From positions 124,001 to 188,000 of the forward strand of contig NMRA01000334.1 in NCBI GenBank assembly GCA_002633005.1: a DNA stretch of 64,000 nucleotides. The letters run 5' to 3'. Position numbers and translations under genes: made by a program. Under the pieces are notes generated by a model. That model was not told the origin of the DNA. It searched no databases and was given only the letters and a program-made list of their open reading frames with translations. Positions within the stretch are counted from its first letter, which is position 1. Each line of letters opens with the position of its first letter. This document shows, piece by piece, positions 34,701-46,700 of this stretch. The stretch comes from Phoronis australis. Lineage: Eukaryota; Phoronida; Phoronidae.

Positions 34701-37700
34701 TTCTCTTGTGAGCAAGCACAGGACAAATTACCAAGAGTCGTCACAGTAAGATTGTTATATTTCGTGACTGGGACATGACCAGTCTCAAATATACCCATCT
34801 TCAATAGTCATATTTTTGTTTATTCATGTATGCATCCAATACATGCATAGCACAAGTTGTTAGGATTCTCACATGAGCACACTCGTGGGACCTCTCAAGT
34901 CTTGTGGACTTAAATGTTACTCAACAAGTAAATGACTCGTAGGAGTCCATGTATTGTGACAATTGTTCGCAATATTTGTATAACACGCATTTTTCTGTTT
35001 GTAATACTTTAAAGTTTCTGTTTTTAAGTATTCTATACAAGGCTTAAATGGATCAATCTCTGGCGATTGATATTATTCATAATTTGCCTTTAGTGCTTAT
35101 GCGTGCACCTTGTATTACAGTGTTTGTATTAATCAGATGACATGCACTGCCATGTTTTTCAATCAATTAGTGAAATCTCAGTGGTCTTGCAATTAAAATA
35201 CACTTAAGATTCCCACCCATTTGGGTTTAAAATCCTGTCTGTGCGAACTGGTAACCTCCAGACTATTGGAGGACTTTTTCTCGCTTCCTCATTGTGCTAA
35301 AATGCAACTGCAGGTCTTGAAAGATATACTTGTTGAATAATGCGGTACTCGGTTTTGATAACTGAACTGCATTTGGTGCAATCATAACTATACCGAAAAT
35401 TATTAATTTTCACCATTATTTGTATACCAAATTTGCAAACTAGGTGCCGTGTAGTAGATTGATGAGACAGTGTTTAATAAACACCCGTCCTTGCCAAAAT
35501 TTTCTATTGAACATTGGGCGCTGCATCTCATTTCCTAACTAGCAACTTCTTACTGGTTGGAATAACTGATAATAGTCACTTATTTTCAGGGCTTGAAATT
35601 TTCCTCTTTTAGGAGGATTTCATTTGTTTGGTTTCAATTTCCTCTTATTTGATTTCTATTTGTTTTCTTTTCTTCGTTATCATTATTTTGACTTTGTCCA
35701 TGCAAAAATGTTAATTCTGTTAGATTTTACAACACAAAAAACATTTCTACTACTGTCACAAGCCTATTTACTTGTGGGCGGATCCATCACCTGGAAAATT
35801 TTCCCCTTTTTGTCATTGGTTATTCCAAGCCCTGGAATATGTAACAGTTTTTGTCATTGGTCCTTCCATGCCTTGGAATATGTAACAGTTTGTGTCATTG
35901 GTTATACCAAGCCCTGGAATATGTAACAGTTTTTGTCATTGGTTATTCCAAGCCCTGTACCTTAGTGTGTGAGCTTTTATGATTGGCTTCTTTTGTTTGG
36001 GCATTAGGGAACAGATATGGTCAGAGTTAATGATAATCACTGCCTGTTCGTGACCATGTTATTTCTCGATCAGTTTAGACACTTCCGATAAAAGCTAAAC
36101 CTGAAAAGTCAACTAATTTGTCTTGTTCATCATTAAAACGGCAAGAATCTCCTAAATGCAAAAGAGGAAAGTGTATTGCAACTGCTGCTCCTTTGTTGAC
36201 ATGTCTCAATTATTGTGCACCCTGACTGAGCAACACATGGTGTGACTTGACTTGCATACTCCTCTGCACAATAGAGCACTTATCTGAGTGATCTCATTAC
36301 CACCAAAGAATGTGCAATGAAATTTGAATGTGGGAGGGTGTCATGACTGGTGGTATGGTGCATGTGTTGTCATACACTATTACTTTAACGTCTCACTTTC
36401 AATTCAAATATTTTGTGCTACAAACACGGTACTGCATTGGATTTTGATTATGATTTTTCCTGTGTACAAGTTAGTGTATTATCCATCATCAATTGTTGCT
36501 TTTAGAATTTCAACAAGATGGTTTACGCTCAACAACGTAAGTAACACTTTTGTGGCCTTTTGCTACATTTCTATCTCTGTATTCAAAGTAAAATGACAAT
36601 AATATACAGATTTTTGAGATGGAGTCACAAAAATAACAGTTGCAGTTTTCTAAACATTGTCAAATACATGGCAATGGAATTTCACTCTGAGACTTATAAT
36701 TTTAAAAATTTGGTCCTTGATTGCCCATTACATTTCTAGCATAAGCATCTAATTTTCAGTTAACAGATTTAGCTTCACTTACTGGCGGTTGGGTCTAAAT
36801 ATGCGCTCATTATTTATAACTGTATTCCGTCTCTTATTTAGCACACTGTGTAGCGGACAGTTGAAATTTTATTTTGTTAGATTTTTCCACAAAAACGAAG
36901 ATTAAGGAAAATTTTTAGTGTATTATTTGCAGCTAGGTAATCAGCCTTTGGAAAATAAAATTTGCAATTTTTGGCAATTGTTGTATGAAATAATCGGGGA
37001 ATTTACCGTAGTTTGTGAAATATTTGAGATTGTGTTTTGTTTCCTCCGTTCATCATACTGTTTCACAGGACTTGCACTGGCTCACACTCACATGTGCACC
37101 GCTCTGGCACTAAACTTGTCCGCCAGTAACAACGCTGAAGACACGGACACCACCCTCATCAACAAGTACGCGCAAGTACAGGGTATTTCCAAAAGTAGAT
37201 CTACCGTATTTGTTTGCGTTAATGGCCATGGTTGGCAAAACAATTGCCAGTCAGAATTTTTGGAATTTTCAATCCTAGAAACCCCTAATTGATTTTTCAC
37301 TCTCCTAATTTATGCGATGAGGATAAAGCACTGGTGACTGAATGGGCCTCTACTCTTTAAATGCACACAATCTGTTTATTTATGACTAATCAATAGTAAA
37401 TTATTTTCTGTAGTCTTTGCTGTGCGTTTTATTTGACTTTTCCAGAAAAATGGCTTGCTTAAATGCGTGCAATTCATTTGTTTTACACGAATACCTGTCC
37501 TTGAGTTTTCAAAACATTTAAGTTTTCCATTCAGTACTCTGGGTGTTAACAAATACGAATATGGTATAAATTTTAAAATCACTTCATTTCAAATTAAATC
37601 CATTTTTTAAATTCATGGTATTTTTATTCAAAACAAATGCATAATATGCTTTTTCACTATTTAAAAGCCTGTTTGTGACATAATATTGAACATAGGTTTT

Positions 37701-40700
37701 GGAGTTTTTGTAGCATTCTTTTGTGTTGTTTGAAGTAGTCATCTAATTTTGTTAATATTCAGAATGAAATATTGTGTTTCTCACCACAATCTAACTTCTG
37801 TTCAGGTTGGTCATTATCTACAAGCTTGAAGCAAAGTAAACTGTTTGCGTTTTGTTGTTCAGTTTTTATGCGCCCACATATTTATATGTGGACGCATTAT
37901 GCCGTCATCTCTGTCCGTCCGTCCATCCGTCCGTCCGGCCGTGCGGGCGGCGTCCGGCGTCCGCTGCTTTATCTCCAATACCTTTTGACATACGTTCATG
38001 AAATTTGGCACATATGTTCCATTCATGAATGGGACGGCATGTGCGAACTTTCGGACAGAGCCGACTACCGGTGTGCCCCCTAGTGGCAATTTTTGTTTTT
38101 TACGCTTACCTTTGTATCTTCAAAAGTCCTGAACGGATTTTCATGAAATTTGGTATGTAGGCACCTTTTAGTGAGATGACGCTGTCCTCCCGTTTTCAGA
38201 TGGATTTGACGTAGTTTGCGCCACCTAGTGGCCATTTTTAGTGTTTTTGAGTCTGTTTTTGTGCGTCCACCCCTCTATCAACCAAACCGCTCAAATGATG
38301 ATTGTGAAAATTGGCATGTATATGCTTACTATGTAGAGGACGGTTGACGATGATTTTCAGACGATTTGGACTACTGTGGCGCCTCCTAGTGACANCCTCT
38401 ACTGGCCACTTTATGGTACCAATAAACAACCCTAGAAGGATACCGTATGCGGTGCAATTGTGGGCGCATTTCAACGCTCCGCGTTGCTCTTGTTTTCTTT
38501 TCTTCGTTATCATTATTTTGACTTTATCCATGCAAAAACGTTAATTCTGTTAGATTTTACAACACAAAAAAACATTTCTATTACTGTCACAAGCCTATTT
38601 ACTTGTGGGCGGATCCATCACCTGGAAAATTTTCCCCTTTTTGTCATTGGTTATTCCAAGCCCTGGAATATGTAACAGTTTTTGTCATTGGTCCTTCCAA
38701 GCCCTGGAATATGTAACAGTTTGTGTCATTGGTTATTCCAAGCCCTGTACCTTAGTGTGTGAGCTTTCATGATTGGCGTCTTTTGTTTGGGCATTAAGGA
38801 ACAGAGATGGTCAGAGTTAATGATAATCACTGCCCGTTCATGACCATGTTATTTCTCGATCAGTTTAGACACTGCCGATAAAAACTAAACCTGAAAAGTC
38901 AACTAACTTGTCTTGTTCATCATTAAAACGGCAAGAATCTCCTAAATGCAAAAGAGGAAAGTGTATTGCAGCTGCTGTTCCTTTGTTGACATGTCTCAAT
39001 TATTGTGCACCCTGACTGAGCAACACATGGTGTGACTTGACTTGCATACACCTCTGCACAATAGAGCACTTATCTGAGTGATCTCATTACCACCAAAGAA
39101 TGTGCAATGAAATTTGAATGTGTGAGGGTGTCATGTCTGGTGGTATGGTGCATGTGTTGTCATAAACTATCACTTTAACGTCTCACTTTCAATTCAAATA
39201 TTTTGTGCTACAAACACGGTACTGCGTTGGATTTTGATTAAGATTTTTCCTGTGTACAAGTTAGTGTATTATCCATGTTCAATTGTTGCTTTTAGAATTT
39301 CAACAAGATGGTTTATGCTCAACAACGTAAGTAACACTTTTGTGGCCTTTTGCTAAATTTCTATCTCTGTATTCAAAGTAAAACAACAATAATATACAGA
39401 TTTTTGAGATGAAGTCACAAAAATACTGTTGCAGTTTTCTAAACATTGTCAAATACATGGCAATGGAATTTCACTCTGAGACTTAAAATTTTAAACATTT
39501 GGTCCTTGATTGCCCATTACATTTCCAGCATAAGCATCTACTTTTCAGTTAACAGATTTAGCTTCACGTACTGGCGGTCGGGCCTAAATATGGGCTCATT
39601 ATTTATAACTGTATTCCGTCACTTATTTAGCACACTGTGTAGCGGACAGTTGAAATTTTATTTTGTTAGATTTTTCCACAAAAACGAAGATTAAGGAAAT
39701 TTTTTTTTGCGTATTATTTGCAACTAGGTAACCAGCCTTTGGAAAATAAAATTTGCAATTTTTGGCAATTGTTGTATGAAATAATCGGGGAATTTACCAT
39801 AGTTTGTGAAATATTTGAGATTGTGTTTTGTTTCCTCCATCCATTGTACTGTTTCACAGGACTTGCACTGGCTCACACTCACATGTGCACCGCTCTGGCA
39901 CTAAACTTGTCCGCCAGTAACAACGCTGAAGACACGGACACCACCCTCATCAACAAGTACGCGCAAGTACAGGGTATTTCTAAAAATAGATCGACCGTAT
40001 TTGTTTGCGTTAACGGCCATGGTTGGCAAAACAATTGCCAGTCAGAATTTTTGGAATTTTCAATCCTAGAAACCCCTAATTGATTTTTCACTCTCCTAAT
40101 TTATGCGATGAGGATAAAGCACTGGTGACTGAATGGGCCTCTACTCTTGAAATGCACACAATCTGTTTATTTATGACTAATCAATAGTAAATTATTTTCT
40201 GTAGTCTTTGCTGTGTGTTTTATTTGACTTTTCCAGTAAATGGCTTGCTTAAGTGCGTGCAATTCATTTGTTTTACACGAATACCTATCCTTGAGTTTTC
40301 AAAACATTTAAGTTTTCCATTCAGTACTCTGGGTGTTAACAAATACGAATATGGTATAAATTTTAAAATCACTTCATTTCAAATTAAATCCATTTTTTAA
40401 ATTCATGGTATTTTTATTCAAAACAAATGCAGAATATGCTTTTTCACTATTTAAAAGCATGTTTGTGACATAATATTGAACATAGGTTTTGGAGTTTTTG
40501 TAGCATTCTTTTGTGTTGTTTGAAGTAGTCATCTAATTTTGTTAATATTCAGAATGAAATATTGTTGTGTTTCTCACCACAATCTAACTTCTGTTCAGGT
40601 TGGTCATTATCTACAAGCTTGAAGCAAAGTAAACTGTTTGCATTTTGTTGTTCAGTTTTTGTTTATTTCTCGTGTGTCATGTGCAATTTAATTTCCGTTT

Positions 40701-43700
40701 CACGTCTGGCATTTCTTTTTGTTTAGATTGCTACTGAATTTTAGTGAAGCCATAGATAATGTTAAGGTAAGCTGTGCCTCTTACATGCTAACTTTAAGTT
40801 TCATTTGATGTTGCTTTGGCAAGTTGATTATGGCCAAAAATATTTCTCCAAGTCGGTGCTTTTCTCGTTTAAAGGGATGTTTACAGCATGCATGAAATAG
40901 GAATGAATCAGTTTATCAGCAAACCTAACTTTCTGACCTCAGTTTGACCATAGACAAAAACACATACAGGAAGAAATCTTTCCTTCATTATTTACACTTG
41001 GTTTACATTGTACATCAACAAACACACAGTGAATTTTTTGATTTTATAACGAGTTTTTGAAAAATGGAAAAACAACAATTCTGGGAATTATTCTTTTATC
41101 AGCTTTGAGGAAATTATAGTTTAGGTGTATTAAATTTTCATGTTTGTTGTAGAAAGGAGTTGAGACCGTCAGTAGCTCTGATATGGACACGCTGGGATTC
41201 CAACTGGAGCTTTATGACAGATATCTGGAGTCTGTCAAGGTAAGTTTTGTCTAAGGGTCATCAAGTGCGGACATTGATTAGCCACTCCTTTGCAAAAACG
41301 TAGTATACTTGAGCACAGTGCAAAAGGTGTTCATCTTGAGTTTGTACTAAACTAGAACGGAAAATGTAAAAAAATTGAGCTCGATTTCAGCCCCAGGTAT
41401 CCCAAAGAAAAATGGACATTGGACGTCAGTTAACTATAATTGCGTAGAACAAAATTTTTTCGAAGTTTATTGGCACCGCAGTCAATTAGTTACGCCGCTC
41501 CAGTGCAGTCACTGGGCAGGTGATTTTTCAAAAACTTGTGCTGCTGCCTTAGGTCAGTTATGTAGCACCTTAATGATAGGTCTGTGTGTTTTAGTCAACT
41601 GATTACAGCACTACAGAGTTTACAGGGGTAAAAGTATATATTTTCTGAAAGTAAAAAGCCTGTAAAGTTTTGATTTTTTTACTTTTCACCAATTTGTTAT
41701 TGATTGGGTCACATGACCGTGTCTTTTTTAATGGAAAAACTTAGCAAGCCTGTTACAGTTAGCATTTAACTATGTGCCTGGATTGTATTTTGTACAGTAC
41801 TATTTCACATGTTTTGCACAGAAATGGTTGTTTTTCAAACTAGGCTAATTACTGTGCTACAAATAATGGAATCTTCATCAAATGTTGTTTTATAACATCA
41901 CACAGTACAAACTTAAGTAAGTTGATAGTTAACCAATATTATCTTAATCTTTATTTTTGTTGAGGAATTTGACAGTCTGAATGAAATTTCACACTGTGCT
42001 AACGAGGTGAAGAATTGCCGCACTACTTTTTTGTATTAAGATTCCTACATTACTGCAGTTTTATAATACATCAGATAGGTGGCGCTTCATATGGTACACC
42101 ATTGGACGTCTGTTACATTCATTTGTTTGATAGTCAGAATCTTATTCATGGGGAGATGTTTATGAAAAATGCCAAATACCCGCAAGGTTTTGCCGATGAG
42201 CTCTAAACCCTCAGGATGCAGACAACCTTGTGTCCTGTGATAGTCTCGCATGACCATATTTCTTTGAGCACAATCAGACTGAAAGCTAGCATTAGGACGT
42301 TTGGAACAGACAACATGTCATACGAAAGACTGATCTATAAAGAAACGGTTACATGCAGTCATTTGAATGACTGGTGTTTACTTAATATTGAAGGGTTCTA
42401 ATATGATATGTGTGACATTAAATAAACAGACGGACTATGTTGACATGTTGTAGGATATGCTATATAGACGCACTCTACTTTTGGTGAGTTATGAAAACGC
42501 AAACAAGGCAATGGATAAAGCCAAGGCTCAGAAGAGACAATCAGTAAGTGGTGAACCTACGGGAATGATTTTTAACAGGATCAGTTGGGCAAAATACGTT
42601 AAATCATATTTTGTCAACAAAAATTATTACAGTGTTGAAAATGTCTGAATGTCTTACTTCATCATTTGCCTGGTTGCAACTGTCTCTTGACAACTGACAT
42701 GTTGAAGGCATTTACAGAAACAAAGCTTGGGGGATTGTGTGCAGTAAACCTTTAGTAGGTTTAAGGTTGAGCCGAGTCAGTCTGTTCAAGGTCTTTGGGT
42801 AGAGCTGACTCAGTGTCAACCGGGTTAGTGTGTGGAGTTTGTTTCATGAAAAAGTCAGTAATTTGATTTGACTTAATATATTCCATTTTCTGGTTTAATT
42901 ACTTAAAAAGGGCTCACTTTGACTGTTGGAAACTCAACTGACAAAATGTTCAGTTTTTCACCTATGAAAATCTCCATAATGATGTCAGGTTTTAGTAATT
43001 TTGGTTGCAAAAGATGATGGCATCTTTTGTCAGTACTGTTTCATAATGTCGTGCAGCCTCAATAATTCTCACAGTAGGGTGATATTTCTGCAACAAAACT
43101 GTTCCAAAGTGTGACTTTTTTGTGGACGCTTTCTACAAATGGGTCCCCTTTCTTAGCCCCTCTCTGTTTAGGGGAGTGTCCCATTTTTCCAGGTGCACCT
43201 CCCCATCAATAATAGTGGAGTATGCCCCCTAATTGTGGCCTACTAAACAACAAGCCCACTTTGAAATGGCACATTTTATAAAACTTAAGGTATTAATTAA
43301 TGAACTTGTCTTTACTTAAACTCTCCTCTTTCACAGTGAAGTAGAAAAATGCATGTCTGACCTACTTTTCAAGGTATGAATCACAATTGTGTTTGTTCAT
43401 GAGCCTAAGGAAGAATAATACATTGAGCATACTGCACTGATATTTGCTTTTTAGCCAATAATACAATTTCGCATGCATTGCAATGATGAATTACATAATA
43501 ATTACGATATGATATAGTGACTAGTACAGTTGCATGTGAAGAAGCAGCAAGACAAGTGCTTGACACAGGTGTTGCATTATGGGTAAATACCTTAGAATGA
43601 GAGTGGTGCTGTGCCACATCAGGACGAGCCTATTGCAACTAACTGTGTTCTGCACTTGAAGGCTAAAGAGTCTCATGTATTGTGGGTTAAATGGCGAAGT

Positions 43701-46700
43701 GCATTCTTGTGCCAATTGGTTGCACATAATATAGGTACATACAATATAAGGATTAGGGGTCTGTTTCTTAAGGCTTAAGTTAGAAATTTGGTCTTACAGT
43801 CCACACAAGAGCTTTTGAAATAAGTTTTGCTTAATGAACAAAAGTGTAAATTAAGTCATTGGGAATATACTCATAACTGCTAGCTACTGTAAATTATTTC
43901 TTGACTGACACTCTTACTACACTAATACTTGGTCAACTTTTATTCAGCAATTTTGAAGTGGGAGTATAAAATTCTATCTCAAGTCTTAAAGCCTACCTTG
44001 AACGGTATCACTTGTCAATTTGGATACTACAGCATATTAAGAGCATCGCTCTGAGCCCACTAGTTCCACAAAGTGTCAAATGTAATGAACTGTTAGGCGT
44101 CTTGGTTTGCTTTTGTCTACATCACCGCGAGAATCACCTTTAATTCAAACAGCTGCGAATAACACCCGCACGCAATGGTGTTCTTTTGAGACCCCTGTTC
44201 AATACAGCTGTTATCGGCCTTTTGTTGTTTGTGCAGGGATCTCGCGGTGATGCAATATGGCGCGAAAAGGCAGCTACACGTACCAGACGAGCCTACATTT
44301 GCGTGATTTGCTTTTTCTGATTTTACTAAAAGCTTTGTTAGGAAAAAGTTGTCAGCCCAATACATCTAAAATAACAAAATTCCGTTGAAGGTAGGCTTTA
44401 TGCTACTTTTTATGCCACAGACCCCCGGATATTAACAACTAAATAGATATTCAGCTTTATGCTAACAAGCTGCCTTGAAATCCTGACTCAGTTAATATAA
44501 AGCCTGTTCTACTGGATGTTACAAACTGCGAACTTTTCAAATAATTGAGGAATCTTTCATAATTTCCTAGTGGCAATCATACTTCCTCTTCAAAGGCAGT
44601 ATTGTGGTGGCTATTATCAAATCTGACCACCTTTTTAGTTAAATCTATTATTCTTGGCTCAAAGTGAGGGTGAGAGTTCAAGCGAAGGTGTCCCAACTCT
44701 ATGTTCACGCCATTTACAGTATTGACCGGTCGGTTAGTATTGACCGGTCCATTAGTATTGACCGGTCCGTTACCATTGACAATATCAGCATCCTTCATGG
44801 TGATGGACTCTAGCACTGAATGTGGTTTGTTGACACAGCCCTCAGTGCTACCTGCCAACACCTCATTCGTGTTATGCTCACTGTTGTAGGTAGACTTTAC
44901 CTGTATGCTTCCCCCACCTTGCTCATAGTGATATGTGCTAATTATGCCATTGGATAAACTGTGATGTGGTTTCCCCTTATTTGAGTCACCCGAATTTCTT
45001 CGTGGGGAAGTCTCGGTCTGACATTCTACGGAGTATGGCTTACAACTATGCGTACTTGCTTTCCTTTCCTTTCGTAAAATATCTTCGCTCACTTGTTCTT
45101 CTTTGTCTTCTTTTATGCTGGTATCTGTCTGCGAAGCCTGGTCACACTTGGCCTTACTCTTCTTTGGCCAAGTGGAAATTGGTGCGGTAACCCGGATTAC
45201 TTTATGAGGCTGTTGTACGGTGATACTGGATTTTCTCTTCACCTGCTCACCGTTGCGTTGGGAGCGTGCTGCTGTGTTCATGCCATTCTTAGTTTCTTTC
45301 ACTTCGTTAACACACTTTGTTGTTTGGCATTGGTGGGTATCTGTTTCATACGCCATGTCCTGGTCAATGCTGATTGAAAATTCAGTCACGTTTTTGTCGT
45401 TGTTGGTGCTTTTACCGTGCAATTTCTCACAATTGCCGTTGTTATTTGGTGGACTACAAATTGGCTGCTCGACGTTGCTGTTATTCGTTATTTCTTTATT
45501 GTTATTGCTGGTTGATGGTTTCTGGTTTTCTTCTCGACTTTCAGCTGGATCGCATTTTACATCATGAACAGTATTCAAGTCTAGCCGGAAGGACATCTTC
45601 TGAGCCTCAATATCAACCAAGATTTTATGGTCACTGCTATGACTTGTACTTCTCATCCCATCTTCATTGTTATCATTTCCTACTAAGTCTGGCCAAGTGG
45701 CTCCATCTACTGATGATTTCCGCGTGTTGAACGAATGCCAAGCTCTACCTATCCTTTCTTCAGGCGCCATGTGACCGTTACGACTGAAAACTTTATTGTA
45801 TGAGATAGCAGCGTTTTTTGCACTTTTTGCCCACTGTGGGGGATTTTTATTCAGCACTCGAGGCCAGGGATTTGATGGCGAGATCTCGTCTTCTATGCCA
45901 CATGCATTGTACATAACTACAGTTGGTGGACGATAAGAACTAATACTTGGAATGGCAGTTTTCTCAGTTTCATCCGAATCCTCATATTCCACCAGTCCAA
46001 TGTCTGACGGACACAAAGAATTGTGTCGATAATCTGATACTTGTGGAGACGGCGACGCGCTTTCCGTTGGCTCGTGCTTCCGATGCTGCCAATTGCGATT
46101 TTCGTGACGCCTCTTGTGGCAGCTCATGCCAACAACGACAATGATGATGAAAATGATGGGAGCTAGTGCAGCGACCCCTATCATCGTGTACGAGAACTGG
46201 CTGATTGTCATCCCTAGGACAGTTCGTGGCGGGATGTCAGGGACCACTACACTGTACGGTGGTATGAAGCTAGTGCGGTTGTGGTCCTGTCCAGTGTGGG
46301 ACACACTAGTGGTCATGTTTGACATGATTGTAGTCTTGCTTTGAGTTTTTGAATAATGTTGATCTTGCTTGTTTTATTGTCCAATGTTGAAAGTCCCTGA
46401 TGCCTGGCAGATATTACTGAATTTGCCATTCAACGAACACTTAAATGTAAGTGTAGCATACCCAGCAAAGTCTCCTTTCTGGTCCTGTATCCAAAGGCAA
46501 ATGTTACCCAAGTTTCCCGATATTAGAATTCCTTGTCTTCAACTCCTCACTGAGTGGAAGTCTCAGCTAGTTCCTCATTTCCTATTGGTTGCAGTGCAGG
46601 CATTTCCATGTGCATGGAACAAAATATGCAGCAAGTTATGCTTTACCAAACTTCCAAGACGTCCTGTTACTGAGTTCTATCGCTCATTCTGAGAGAAACA

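Larger units (their letters stand above)
35660..40660. repeat. Tandem segmental duplication, 2.2-kb units, inside the SNX gene
   Basis: Unit 1 is 35660-37867 and unit 2 is 38490-40660; they share sequence from ttgttttcttttcttcgtta to ttgttgttcagttttt. By eye, divergence outside exons is about 2-3%. A 40-bp internal repeat (gtcattggttattccaag...) has four units in copy 1 (35812-35958) and three in copy 2 (38643-38748). The units are separated by a 622-bp repeat element found at neither outer border. Confidence 0.93.

Noticed and set aside
37806-37835. Possible 30-nt SNX exon (and copy at 40599-40628) with acceptor ttctgttcag and donor gtaaac
   Set aside because: It does not repair the phase break, and entry from exon B gives a sequence (WSLSTSLKQ) unlike SNX5/6 here.
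37913-37940. GTCC tract as a CRISPR-like or satellite array
   Set aside because: It is a simple 4-bp microsatellite inside an interspersed repeat. There are no spacers.
45374-45730. Plus-strand frames of 60-118 codons over the nested gene
   Set aside because: They are antisense shadows of the 582-codon minus-strand frame and have no protein-like features.
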